This document shows positions 25,604 through 36,920 of a stretch of 64,000 nucleotides of DNA, in pieces. The translations under genes and the position numbers were made by a program. Source of the DNA: Linanthus parryae (taxonomy: Eukaryota; Streptophyta; Magnoliopsida; Ericales; Polemoniaceae); contig JALGPY010000010.1 of assembly GCA_023055425.1 (NCBI GenBank), positions 21,282,363 through 21,346,362 of the forward strand, in the 5' to 3' direction. The notes below the pieces were generated by a model, which had not been told where the DNA came from, did no database searches, and saw nothing but the letters and a program-made list of their open reading frames with translations. Within the stretch, counting starts at the first letter, position 1. Each line of letters starts with the position of its first letter.

Positions 25604-27032
25604 TGTTGGAATAGATGCCCTAGAGGCAAACTAGTTTAGTATGAATTATTTGTGGCTAGAAATTCATTTATTATTTATTGGATATTTAATGTAATGAAGT
25701 CCTTAGATTTACAATTGTGTTGTTTATCTTAAATATCCCTAGTCAAGTATAATGATTAATGGGACAATCATCTATAGACTAGTATGGGGTTGGATTGATA
25801 TGGAGATATCACGATCCAACACATAGGTGTGCATTAGGGAATGTTGCACTGGATTGACCCATCTCCGAGAAGGCTACATACACGTTATGTTGAGTCACAA
25901 GCGCTTCTCGCGGTGCAATGGTATTGTCATCCTTAGACTTGAAGTCACTAGATATTCTAGTTGTGGATTATTGTGATCTTGGTAGCGTTAAACGCTACAC
26001 CGTAACTAGGTAGTTATAAAGGCGTGTACTGGATACGATAAGAAGCAAGCTTAGAGATCGTAGTGGACGTAGATAGGATTTGTCCCTCCCACATAACGGG
26101 AGCAAATATCCTAGGCCACTCGAGGGATAGTGCTTATAGAATGTCTGGCCAGACTCAAATGAATCAATATGGGATATTGATGTTATTTGCACGAATAAGG
26201 CTATTCCCATGGATCGAGAAACTATGGATTGGATATACGAGTGTGACTTTTATGTCTCGTGTCCAATCCGGATATAGAGACAAAGGGATGAGACAATTAC
26301 TTGTACAAAGGTTGTCAAGATGACTATTCTATTAGTTGGCTAGAATGGATGTTTTGCTAGAGACCGCTCCATATTAGCAAATAGTTGCTACCAACTAGAT
26401 AGAACATATGGGGTCACACGCTACATAGAGTTGAACTAGATTTGGGAATTAATTAATTGGATTAATTAATTAGAAGGATCACTTTGCAAACCCTTGCAAA
26501 CTTAGTAGGGACTAACTTGCAAGGAAGGGACTAAATTGAATTCTAGTAGGACTAGAATAAGTCCTTTAGGTAGTTAACAAGGAGTTGTTGGACTATATAA
26601 AGGATCTTCCTTCCTTCCTTCCCAAATAACTTATGCTCATTAGTGAACATAACAAGAGTGGGAGAGAAACAAAAGGAGAGAGAGCAAGCAACAAGGAGGC
26701 CCGACCGCCCCCTTGCCGCCGCCCCGTCCCCGTCGGCCAAAGGAGGCCGAGACCCTCCTTTGGGTCTCGTTTTGCGTGATTTCTTCTTCCTCTTCCTCTT
26801 CCGGGCTAGCACCAAGGACTTGGGGGATCTAGCATCAACTCTAGGCGTGGATCAACTATAGAGAACGTGACACAATTCGCGTTTGAAGTCATCAAGGAGA
26901 ACCCAAAGGTGTGTTTATGATTTCTAACCCTTACCATCGTTATGTCTCTTGACTTGTGATCCTTGGAGGGTTTTGCATGGTTTTATGTTTGATTATGATT
27001 CCGTTGTGCAATCCATGAAACAAAACCCTACA
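25604..27032 (+). mobile_element. B4: family-B solo LTR in B3 integrase
   Basis: A single complete family-B LTR (1429 bp, TGTTGGAATAG...CCCTACA) is flanked by a perfect AATAC duplication and has no internal region. This is the standard product of recombination between the two LTRs of a full insertion. It carries a TATA box at 26594-26601 and therefore a potential promoter inside B3. Confidence 0.96.
26594..26601 (+). promoter_or_regulatory. TATA box of solo LTR B4
   Basis: TATATAAA at the conserved LTR position. Transcription from it would read into the B3 integrase and RT. Confidence 0.6.
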
Positions 27033-28348
27033 AATACTTGAGCCAAGAGTTTGACGACTATCTTAGAGAGTGTGGGATCGTGTCCCAACTCACTCCACCC
27101 GGAACGCCAAAATGGAATGGCGTGTCCGAGAGGAGGAATCGAACCCTATTGTATATGGTTCGATCTATGATGTGTCAAAACGATCTTCCATTATCGTTTT
27201 GGGGCTACGCTCTATTAAGTGCAGCTTTCACCATTAACCGCGTTCCATCTAAATCTGTCATGAAGACACCATATGAGATGTGGAGTGGGAGGCGTCCAAC
27301 ACTGTCGTTCATGAGGATTTGGGGCTGCGATGTCAATGTAAAACGTTTACAGTCAGACAAGCTAGGGCCTAAATCGGATAAGTGTAAATTTGTGGGGTAC
27401 CCTAAGGAAACTAAGGGATACTACTTCTACAATCCAACCGAGAACAAAGTGTTTGTTGCTCGGACCGGCGTGTTTCTAGAAAGAGAATTTGTCTCTAAAG
27501 AAGCAAGTGGGAGGAATGTAGAACTTGAAGAGGTTCAAGAACCACAAATCACTGAACCGATTATGGAACATGAACAGGAACCACAAGTAGTTGTGGAGCA
27601 ACATGTTCAGGTAACACAAGAGCTTCGTAGATCTAGTAGAGTGCGCCAGGAACCGGAGAGGTATGGACTTCTCGTGACCGATTCCGGTGACACGATGCTC
27701 ATAGATGATGAGCCTACTACCTATGAGGAGGCCATGAATGGCCCTGACTCTCAGAAGTGGCTGGAAGCCATGAGATCCGAGATGGAATCCATGTACACCA
27801 ACAAAGTATGGACTTTGGTGGAACCACCCGATGGGGCGCGACCCATAGGGTGCAAATGGGTCTTCAAGAAGAAGATTGACATGGATGGTAATGTGATTAC
27901 CTATAAGGGCCGATTGGTGGCTAAAGGATTCAGACAGATTCATGGTATTGACTATGATGAAACCTTTTCACCAGTCGCAATGACCAAATCCATCCGAATC
28001 CTACTTGCGATTGCAGCATACCACGACTATGAGATTTGGCAGATGGATGTCAAAACAGCATTCCTTTATGGGAATCTCCTTGAGGACGTGTATATGATAC
28101 AGCCAGAGGGTTTTGAGGATCCAAAGCAAGCCAATAAAGTCTGTAAGTTGCAACGATCCATTTATGGATTGAAGCAAGCTTCTAGGAGTTGGAATCGACG
28201 TTTTGATGAAGTAGTCAGAGAGTTTGGCTTCATCAGAAACGAAGATGAGTCTTGTGTCTACAAGAAGGTTAGATGGAGCTCTGTAGCTTTTCTGGTCTTG
28301 TATGTGGATGACATACTACTCATTGGAAACGACGTTCCCATGCTGTAA
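27033..28348 (+). pseudogene. B3 integrase C-terminal half and reverse transcriptase
   Basis: A 436-codon open frame begins right after B4. It holds NGVSERRNRTL (catalytic Glu), SFWGYALLSAAFTINRVPSK, MWSGRRP, a Glu/Pro-rich linker with RRSSRVRQEPERYG, then the RT core: GCKWVFKKKIDMDGN, MDVKTAFLYGNLLEDVYM, YGLKQASRSWNRRF and an intact catalytic box LYVDDILLIG. It ends at TAA (28346-28348), where relatives have a Gln codon (LQSVKDW), a single C-to-T change. This is the longest intact pol frame in the window. Confidence 0.95.
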
Positions 28349-29309
28349 TCTGTTAAAGATTGGCTTGGGAAGTGTTTCTCAATGAATGACTTAGGGGAAG
28401 CAGCCTATATACTCGGTATAAAGATCTACAGAGATAGATCTAAGAAGTTGCTAGGCCTAAGTCAAAGTACATATATTGACAAGGTGTTGAAACGGTTCAA
28501 CATGCAAGATTCCAAGAAGGGATTCTTGCCCATGTCACATGGAATCACTCTTTCGAAGAGTGGTAGTCCTTCCAATGAGATTGAGAAGGAACGCATGAGT
28601 AGAATTCCCTATGCCTCGGCCATAGGATCTATCATGTACGCCATGTTATGTACTAGACCAGATGTGTCATATGCCTTGTGTATGACAAGCAGATACCAAT
28701 CCAATCCGGGGTGAGAGTCACTGGATTGCAGTCAAGAACATCCTAAAGTACTTGAGAAGAACTAAGGATGCTTTCTTTATATTTGGCAGTGAGGAAGAGT
28801 TGCGTGTAAGGGGTTACACAGATGCAAGCTTCCAAACCGACAGAGATGACTTTAGATCACAATCGGGATATGTGTTTTGCCTGAATGGATAAGCGGTGAG
28901 CTGGAAGAGTTCCAAGCAAGAGACGGTAGCTGATTCTACAACAGAGGCTGAGTACATTGCTGCAAATGGCGCAGCAAAGGAAGATGTTTGGATCAGAAAG
29001 TTTGTTTCTGAACTTGGTGTGGTCCCTAGCATTGCGGATCCGGTCGAGTTGTTTTGCGGGATCCGAGTTGTTTTGCGACAACACTGGGGCGATCGCGTAA
29101 TCAAAGGAACCAAGATCGCACCAGAAGTCCAAGCACGTGCTCTGGAAGTTTCATCTGATTCGAGATATTATCGATAGAGGAGACGTTCGGATATGCAAGA
29201 TTCCTACAGATGATAATCTGTCAGACCCGCTCACAAAGCCTCTCACGCAGTGGAAGCATGAAGGGCACACTAGGAGTATGGGCATACGAGATGCGCCAGA
29301 TTGGCTCTA
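28349..29309 (+). pseudogene. B3 RT C-terminus and RNase H
   Basis: 28382-28714 encodes DLGEAAYILGIKIYRDRSK and the connection (GSIMYAMLCTRPDVSYAL). It is ended by an extra G in the GGGG run at 28707-28711 relative to B1 and B5. RNase H follows with YTDASFQTDRDDFRSQSG, a stop near 28890, then SWKSSKQETVADSTTEAEYI. A tandem duplication of CGAGTTGTTTTGCG (29045-29058 and 29064-29077, period 19) shifts the frame before the domain end. Confidence 0.9.
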
Positions 29310-29324
29310 GTGCAAGTGGGAGAC
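29310..29324 (+). other. B3 polypurine tract
   Basis: GTGCAAGTGGGAGAC lies directly before the 3' LTR and is shared with B1, B2 and B5. Confidence 0.88.
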
Positions 29325-30755
29325 TGTTGGAATAGATGCCCTAGAGGCAATCTAGTTTAGTATGAATTATTTGTGGCTAGAAATTCATTTATTATTTATT
29401 GGATATTTAATATAATGAAGTCCTTAGATTTACAATTGTGTTGTTTATCTTAAATATCCCTAGTCAAGTATAATGATTAATAGGACAATCATCTATAGAC
29501 TAGTATGGGGTTGGATTGATATGGATATATCACGATCCAACACATAGGTGTGCATTAGGGAATGTTGCACTGGATTGAACCATCTCCGAGAAGGCTACAT
29601 ACACGTTATGTTGAGTCACAAGCGCTTCTCGCGGTACAATGGTATTGTCATCCTTAGACTTGAAGTCACTAGATATTCTAGTTGTGGATTATTGTGATCT
29701 TGGTAGCGTTAAACGCTACACCGTAACTGGGTAGTTATAAAGGCGTGTACTGGATACAATAAGAAGCAAGCTTAGAGATCGTAGTGGACGTAGATAGAAT
29801 TTGTCCCTCCCACATAACGGGATCAAATATCCTAGGCCACTCGAGGGATAGTGCTTATAGAATGTCTGGCCAGACTCAAATAAATCAATATGGGATATTG
29901 ATGTTATTTGCACGAATAAGGCTAATCCCATGGATCGAGAAACTATGGATTCGATATACGAGTGTGACTTGTATGTCTCGTGTCCAATCCGGATATAGAG
30001 ACAAAGGGATGAGACAATTACTTGTACAAAGGTTGTCAAGATGACTATTCTATTAGTTGGCTAGAATGGATGTTTTGCTAGAGACCGCTCCATATTAGAA
30101 AATAGTTGCTATCAACTAGACAGAACCTATGGGGTCACACGCTATAGAGAGTTGAACTAGATTTGGGAATTTATGAATTGGATTAATTAATTAGAAGGAT
30201 CACTTTGCAAAAGCTTGCAAACTTAGTAGGGACTAATTTGCAAGGAAGGGACTAAATTGAATTCTAGTAGGACTAGAATAAGTCCTTTAGGTAGTTAACA
30301 AGGAGTTGTTGGACTATATAAAGGACCTTCCTTCCTTCCTTCCTTCCCACATAACTTATGCTCATAATTGAACATAACAAAGAGTGGGAGAGAACAAAAG
30401 GAGAGAGAGCAAGCAACAAGGGAGCCGACCGCCCCCTTGCCGCCGCCCCGTCCCCGTCGGCCAAAGGAGGCCGAGACCCTCCTTTTGGGTCTCGTTTTGC
30501 GTGATTCTTCTTCCTCTTCCTTTTCCGGGCTAGCACCAAGGACTTGGGAGATCTAGGATCAACTCTAGGCGTGGATTAACTATAGAGAACGTGACATAAT
30601 TCGCGTTTGAAGTCATCAAAGGAGAACCCTAAGGTGTGTTGTTGATTTCTAACTCTTACCATCGTTATGTCTCTTGACTTGTGATCCTTGGAGGGTTTTG
30701 CATGGTTTTATGTTTGTTTATGCTTCCGTTGCGCATCCGTGAATCAAAACCCTAC
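29325..30755 (+). repeat. B3 3' LTR
   Basis: The 1431-bp LTR, TGTTGGAATAG to CCCTACA, has its TATA box at 30315-30322 in a context that could drive transcription outward into A2 integrase and RT. Confidence 0.96.
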
Positions 30756-31430
30756 ACTCAATACATGTTTGATCAGGCCAATTTTTAAGAAAACCCCTTA
30801 TGACCTGTTTAAAGGGAGAAATCCTAGTGTTGCTTACTCAAAGCCTTTTGGATGTACTTGTTTTGTGCATAACAATGGCAAAGATAATCTTGGTAAGTTT
30901 GATGCTAGAAGTGATGAAAGTGTGTTTCTTGGTTATTCTCCAACCAGCAAAGCTTACAGGGTTTACAATAAGAGATCTAAGATTGTAGAGGAGAGTATTC
31001 ATGTTATATTTGATGAAAGTATTGATGATTATCTGAGTGAAAGTTTTATAGATCTTATTTTGAATAAATATGAGGCTTATGAAGACCTTGACAAAGCCAG
31101 CAAGAACAAAACTAAGCAGCAAAATGTTTCACAAGAATCTCAAGGCCTTGAACCCCCTGCTGAGCCAAAATCTCAAAGCATTGAGACTGAGACTGATAGG
31201 AAATATGATGCTCCTTCTACTATATCAAGAACTCAAAGCCTTGAAGGTCCATATACTTGGACACCCACAAAGAAGTTCAAATATCTCTCAGATCATCCTA
31301 CAGATAATATTATTTCAGATCCAACTACTAGAACTTAGACAAGAGGTCAATTGAGAAACCTGTGTGCATTTAGTGCTTTTGTATAACTCATTGAGCCCAA
31401 AAACGCAAGAGAAGCACTAGAAGATGCAGA
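30756..31430 (+). pseudogene. A2 integrase, C-terminal half
   Basis: Sequence resumes exactly after B3 (TSD CTCAA at 30756-30760) with TCLIRPIFKKTPYDLFKGR, SKPFGCTCFVHNN and VFLGYS. A hydrophilic linker with the repeated QGLE/QSLE phrase follows and ends at a stop near 31338. The A1 counterpart is at 1425-2090. The reading frame at its start continues into the B3 LTR, so an apparent start inside the LTR is an artefact. Confidence 0.9.
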
Positions 31431-32921
31431 TTGGATCATTCCAATGAAAAATGAGCTGAATGAATTTGAAAGGAACAAGGTCTAGAATTTGGTACCTAGG
31501 CCACAGAATCAATCAGTGATTGAAACGAGATGGGTGTTCAGAAATACGCTTGATGAAAAAGGTAAGGTTGTGAAAGCAAGATTTGTTGCACAGGGATACA
31601 ATCAAGAGGAATGTATTGACTATGAGGAAAATTTTGGCCCTGTTCCAAGGTTAGAAGCTATTAGAATACTTCTTGCATTTGCATCACATAATCACATAAA
31701 ACTTTTTCAAATGGATGTCAAATGTGCTTTTCTGAATGGTTATTTTCAGGAAGAAGTATATGTTGCTCAACCACCAGGTTTTGAAAGTAACACCTTTCTT
31801 GATTATGTTTACAAACTGGACAAAGTATTATATGGACTTAAGCAAGCTCCAAGAGCTTGGTATGACAGACTCTCTAAATTTTTGTTGGAAAATGGTTTCA
31901 AGAGAGGACTGGTTGATAAAACTCTTTTTATCAAAAATCAGGAAAAATATATGTTATTTGTTCAGATATATGTAGATTATATTCTATTTGGTGCTTGTAA
32001 TTATTCTCTTTCAAAAGAGTTTTCAAGTCTATTGTGCAGGGAACTTGAAATGAACTTGATGGGAGAAGTGAATTTCTTTCTTGGACTTCATGTACATCAA
32101 ATGAAGAAAGGAATTTTTGTGCATCAACAAAAGTACACCATGGACTTGTTAAATAAGTATAATATGTTACAGTCCAAGGTCGTAAAGACTCCTATGAGTT
32201 CATCACTGTCTTTACACAAGGACACAACTGGTAAGAGCGTAAATCAGAAAGAGTACAGAGGTATGATTGGTTCACTTCTGTATCTAACTGCTAGTAAACC
32301 AGATATTATGTTCATTGTGTGCATGTGTGCAATATTTCAAGCTGATCCTAAAGAAAGTCATTTAATTTATGTGAAAATTATTTTTAGATATTTGAATGGA
32401 ATCAAAGACTTGGGGCTTTGGTATCCAAGAAGATCTAACTTTATGTTGAGTGGATATTCAGATGCAGACTTTGTAGGATACAAATTGACAGAAAAAGTAC
32501 TTATGGATGCTGCCAATTTCTTGGATCTTCATTGATAAGTTGGCATTCAAAGAAACAAAATTCAATAGCTCTATCAACTGCAGAAGCTGAATACATTACA
32601 GCTGGAGCTTATTGTTCACAGGTCTAATGGATTGCACTGCAGCTAAGAGACCTTGGATATGATTTCATAAATGTGCCTATCAACTGTGACAATACAAGTG
32701 CCATTTCCATTTCTAAGAATCCAGTTCGGCATTCAAGGACAAAACACATACATGTGAGACATCACTTTCTTAGAGATCATACTGAAAAAGGTGATATTTG
32801 TCAATCTTTTATTTATACTTCTAAGAAAATTGCTTATATTTTCACTAAACCATTGCCAGATGAAAGGTTTGCGTCCCTAAGGCTTGAATTGGGTATGTTT
32901 AACAAAGATGCATTGGTTTAG
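31431..32921 (+). pseudogene. A2 reverse transcriptase and RNase H, catalytic Asp lost
   Basis: The frame 31489-32535 has [47 protein letters not shown] and the catalytic box as QIYVDYILF. The second Asp of YVDD is Tyr; A1 keeps YVDD. That change alone should abolish polymerase activity. The connection reads GSLLYLTASKPDIMF. RNase H runs 32536-32921 with STAEAEYITAG, CDNTSAISISKNPVRHSRTKHI and TKPLPDERF, with a stop near 32625. The pol stop TAG (32919-32921) opens into a GGGGGAG tract. Confidence 0.93.
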
Positions 32922-32929
32922 GGGGAGTA
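32919..32929 (+). other. Internal polypurine tract after A2 pol
   Basis: TAGGGGGAGTA at the pol stop is similar to the terminal tract AAGGGGGAGAT before the 3' LTR. Sireviruses are known to carry several such tracts. Confidence 0.6.
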
Positions 32930-33163
32930 ATTTGCTACTATATGTATTATCTGTGTGAATCTCAAAGCCATGTGATATTACTTTCTAAATCCTTGAAAGT
33001 ATGGCTCAAAGCTTTGAAGTTTCTATAATAGTCTGAAACTTCTCAAAGCTTTGAACCACAATTACACTGCTTTGATAAGTGGATTTGCATTATCTTTAAA
33101 CTCTTCTACCTACTTAAGCTGGCTTGAGGACTTATTCTCTCTTATTCTCTACTTCTATTTCTT

Positions 33164-33164
<1 letters not shown>

Positions 33165-33197
<33 letters not shown>
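33165..33197. repeat. (CT)n microsatellite upstream of the A2 extra ORF
   Basis: A run of about 16 CT units sits just before the extra ORF. A pyrimidine-rich 5' untranslated region is a possible reading. Confidence 0.95.
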
Positions 33198-33199
<2 letters not shown>

Positions 33200-33232
33200 C
33201 ACTCTCTCAAACTCTCTCAAACCCTAACCCAA

Positions 33233-35065
33233 ATGGAGCAAAAATTAGAAAGGATCAAGAAGCTAGGTTAGACCTCCAACAAGAGGGTGAAGAGAAAGGC
33301 TAATAGGAAGATCACCATTCATGGATCCGACTCAGAAGACACAGCCAGTGTTCATGAGACTTCTCCTCCATCAAAGAAGATCAAGAAGGGTAATGAAGTT
33401 CAGGAAGAAGCAAGGGCTGGTTAAGATTCGGAATATGTTACAAAGGAAGTGGTGAAAGAAAAGGTGAACAAGGATCATGAGGAAGAGTCAAGTAAGAAAA
33501 AGAAAGAGGAGACTACTGAGAAGGTAAAGAAGAGTGTACCATCTTCAAAAGAGTAGAAGTTTGATGACAAGAAAGATGAAGAAAATCCAGAAAAGAAGGG
33601 TGAAACAACTCCTGAGAAGAAGAGGGTTAAGAACAGTTCACTGAAAACCAAGGAAGCCACAAATTTTGGTAAGGATCTCTTGCCTGAGTCTTGGTTTGTT
33701 AATTCTGAGGTTAAAACTATTTGGGTGGATGGGTATGCATCTTCTAAGGTTTCTTTTTGTAGTCTAATTAGTACTGAGTTACTGGATATTTTGGACTTAG
33801 ACTACATTAAGAGTTTAAGAAACTCATCTGTTGGAAGTTTGTTGAACCCACCTTCTGAAGCTTACCCTAGGTTAACCAGGCTATTTTATCTAAATTTGGT
33901 TCAAGAACTTGATGATAGTGATAGATATATCCTCACTTCGAGAGTGGCAGGTGTAGACATTAGGTTGGACCACAAGGTGTTCTCCAAAGTTTTGAAGGTA
34001 CCTAGGAAATATACGGTTGGTGATCATCCTGATAGGAAAGAAATTCTAGAAAAAGCCAAAGCCATGGATTTTTGGAGGGAACCACTTCGGAACCCAAGAA
34101 GTTAACACATTTTGTGTTTAAACGTGAAGGAAAAATCATTCTCAATCATTATGAGGTGTGTTGTCCCCAGAGAATATTCCAAAGAGTTGGTAACAGACAA
34201 GGTGCTGATCTTAATGTTTTTGATCTGTCAAGGATTTGAGGTAGACCTTCCTACTGTGGTGATGGAGCATATGGTCTATTGTGGAAATAGGACTGGGAAC
34301 CACTCCCTACCCTATGCCAATGTCTTACCATTGTTTTTCAAGCATTTTGGAGTTTCTCTCAAGGATGAATAGAAGATTACTACTGGTTTTGGAGTAGTTG
34401 ATGAAGCATCTCTTCAAAGGATTGGGGTTGTTTATACTGCTAAAGTAAAGTGGAAGTTCTATTCATAGTTGAATGTTCAAGAGCTGAAAGAGAAGGAATT
34501 CATCAAACCTAGAGCTGCTTCAACCCCGAAGGTGCCTGGTAATCTGGATTTTTCACAGATTATAGATGGGGTTGAGGTTCTGGAAGATGGTGTGGAGGAT
34601 TTGAGACAATGTCTGTTTCACTTGTCATATGAACTTACTAAGTTCAAAGGTTTGGTGCTCAACAAACATGACCTAATCATCATAGGTTTGGATCTGGAGA
34701 AAGTGCCTTCTTCAGATAGCAGAGATACCAGCATTGATTCAGAGGAAGTTCTGGGAGAAGCTCTCAAGAAACAAAAGAAGAGGAAAGGTATTCTTGTTGT
34801 TTTGACATCAAAGGATCTTTTTGAACAATTGGAAGAGGAGGCAGATGATGAGGAAACTGCTGTAGAGAAAGCTGAAAAGGAAGCTGCTGATCTAGACAAG
34901 TTGGTTGGTGAGGTTGTTGAAAAGATGCATGGAAAGAAAACTGAAGAACAGGGAGAACAAGCTGAGGAACAGGCTGAAGATGCAGAAGTCTCAGAAGAAG
35001 AGAACGAAGAGACTCAATGCAAAGGCAAGGGAAAAGCAAATTCATCAGGATCTATAAAGGCTTGA
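33233..35065 (+). pseudogene. A2 extra ORF downstream of pol (Sirevirus-type third gene, possibly PF20167-like)
   Basis: From ATG 33233 (MEQKLERIKKLG) to TGA 35063-35065 one frame runs 611 codons with no frameshift that I can see. Six in-frame stops interrupt it at about 33269, 33422, 33554, 34103, 34370 and 34466. The N-terminus is Lys/Glu-rich and basic. The middle (33680-34372) is globular: LPESWFVNSEVKTIWVDGYA, a LDHKVFSKVLKVPRKYTVGD segment and a hydrophobic stretch DKVLILMFLICQGFEVDLP. The C-terminus is an acidic Glu-rich coil. Position matches the env-like gene of some Sireviruses, but I see no signal peptide or clear membrane anchor. The middle resembles the plant 'putative transposon protein' domain more. 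Function unknown. Confidence 0.7.
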
Positions 35066-35401
35066 ACCCATTCTTTCTTTTCTTTCTACTCTTGTTGGTC
35101 CTGAAGTTTAGTTTATCTTTCTTATTTTCTTAAAAACACTCTGAAAAGATCCTTTATTTTTATAATCTTTTGATGAAGGTCAAAAAGGGGGAAAAGATTA
35201 AGTGTTATGTGTTTTAGTCTATGTTTAGTCTATGTTTTGAGGATGTTTAATATGTGGATTCATGGTTTGTAATAATTTCAGGATCTGGTAGGATGTTAGC
35301 TATGCAATTACATGGTATTTGATTTTGTGTTAATTCTGTGATTTTTACTTCTGATTGTAGGTTTTGGGATATCAGTGCCCAGACAATATGTTTTGTCTTT
35401 C
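35066..35401 (+). other. A2 3' untranslated region
   Basis: AT-rich and without coding signal. It includes a purine tract AAAAAGGGGGAAAAGATTAA (about 35183-35202) resembling SIRE-type polypurine tracts. Confidence 0.65.
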
Positions 35402-35415
35402 ATCAAGGGGGAGAT
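35402..35415 (+). other. A2 terminal polypurine tract
   Basis: ATCAAGGGGGAGAT directly precedes the LTR start TGATAAG. Confidence 0.85.
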
Positions 35416-36915
35416 TGATAAGTCTGAAGCTTATGGACATTATGTTGCGAATATACTGGCAGAGCATAGCTCCTTGATGATGAAAGGCAGAAACAAAAGC
35501 AAAAGAAATTGCTAAGTACCAAAGCTTCAAAGCTTTGAGCTACTGTAGCAGTTCCTATAAGCTGAATTATCTAACTGTTTTTGTGCAGGTTTTGGTTCTG
35601 ATATGGATTAATTATATGAATGCATTTAGCAATCTATGTTCTAAGTTGATTATTGCAGGACTAAGTTGGATTGAAAATCCAATGTTCATTCTGATGAAGT
35701 TAGCAGGCAAAGCTTCAAAGCTTTGAGATATTCTTGTTACTCTTTACTGCTAAGTTTATTCAATTATTTTCCTGTATGCAGGGGGATTCAGTGATACTTA
35801 AAAACTTGACATAAGCTGATTATTTTCCATTATTGTGTGTTTTTTATTTGTTACTTGATATATTCATGAGATTTAATATATTTGTTAACTCAGAACTGTC
35901 AGCAGACAACTCTAGCATAGTTTTCTCATGAATTGATAGCTGCTATTTTTAAGCATATCTTATTGCTAGATTGTGTTGTTATTTGTTTGATCTTGTTTGT
36001 TGAATTTATATGCAGTTTTTTTTTTTTTACACCACAACGTCCATAAATAGATCAACAATTCATTCAAATAAAGCTGTTGATTGGAGCTTATCACATCGGA
36101 TATAATTTAGGAATTCTGTTCCTGAATTCTCTCAAGTCAATTCCAGACTGAGATTGGCTATTTAAATTTGAGTTGCAGAGATTTAGAAGAGACAGAGATC
36201 GTGATTTTGGAGAGAGCAACATAAAGGGAAGATCAAGTTCATACGGCTCTTAAAATCATTTAGGAATTAAACTCTCCAACAGATTGAAGATCATTCAAAC
36301 TCAGAAGAACTCTTCCAAGCTTAAACAACTTATCTATTCAGAGTTCTTATTCTTGTACTTGATTGTATAATTCATTCTTAATTTCTAAAACCTCACTAAA
36401 CATAGTATTTTTCTTGTTCAAGTGAACAACAAGAGGTTCTTATTGTTTCAGTAGGTTGTAGCCTGTAACTAGATAGGTTGGGAACCACAAGATGTATAAG
36501 TGTAAGGTAGCTCACTTAGGCTTGAGATCTAGGGCTAAATATAGGTTATTATTAAGAAGTTGTGTTTGAAACCTGCAGGAATTAGATCCCTCAGGCAGAG
36601 ATTAGGTCCAATTGTGACTGAACTCTGTAAAATCTCTATTTATCTTCTATTTACTTTTGCTACATTTACTTTCAGTTTATATAGGAAGTTTCAAAGATTT
36701 GGAGATTTCCATGTCTCAAAGATTTGGAGCCTCTATACTCTGCTGTTATATCTTCAAGCTTCTCAAACACTTTTCAAAGCTTAGAGATATCAACAGTTTG
36801 CTCTACTTAAGTTTCAAAAACTTGTGTTCTGGAAAAAGCTAGCATACTCTATTCAACCCCCCCCCCCCTTATAGAGTATTTATATACCTTTTTACACCTA
36901 CATTACACACTTTCA
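35416..36915 (+). repeat. A2 3' LTR (complete)
   Basis: The 1500-bp LTR, TGATAAGTCTGAAGC to CACTTTCA, is followed by GGATG. Palindrome copies are at 35527-35538 and 35715-35726, with a C11 run near 36857-36868. It diverges visibly from the 5' LTR, so A2 is older than B3. Confidence 0.95.
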
Positions 36916-36920
36916 GGATG
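36916..36920. repeat. A2 target-site duplication, right (GGATG)
   Basis: Exact partner of 18300-18304. Confidence 0.95.

Larger units (their letters stand above)
20809..30755 (+). mobile_element. Family B (Angela/BARE-like Ty1/copia) copy B3, structurally complete
   Basis: Two similar LTRs (20809-22234 and 29325-30755), a perfect CTCAA duplication, primer site, leader, gag, protease, integrase, RT, RNase H and polypurine tract are all present in order on the plus strand. Its integrase is interrupted by solo LTR B4. Net length without B4 is about 8.5 kb. Nonsense codons in gag and RT, an 11-bp deletion and a 1-bp insertion disable the polyprotein. The LTRs differ at only a few positions per hundred by eye, so it is the youngest full copy here. 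Confidence 0.96.
18305..36915 (+). mobile_element. Family A (Sirevirus-like Ty1/copia) copy A2
   Basis: This plus-strand element has a perfect GGATG duplication. It contains a truncated 5' LTR, protease, integrase split by B3, RT/RNase H, an extra ORF, polypurine tracts and a complete 3' LTR. Without B3 and its duplicated target it is about 8.66 kb. A deletion ending near 19519 removed the 3' end of the 5' LTR, the primer site and nearly all of gag, so it cannot replicate alone. It interrupts a probable intron of the TNPA-like CACTA gene. Confidence 0.95.

Noticed and set aside
33475..33660. Ser/Phe-rich minus-strand frame
   Set aside because: Antisense shadow of the Lys/Glu-rich start of the A2 extra ORF.
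33233..35065. Firm call of a viral envelope gene in A2
   Set aside because: Position fits Sirevirus env-like genes, but no signal peptide, fusion peptide or transmembrane anchor is visible, so only an extra ORF is claimed.
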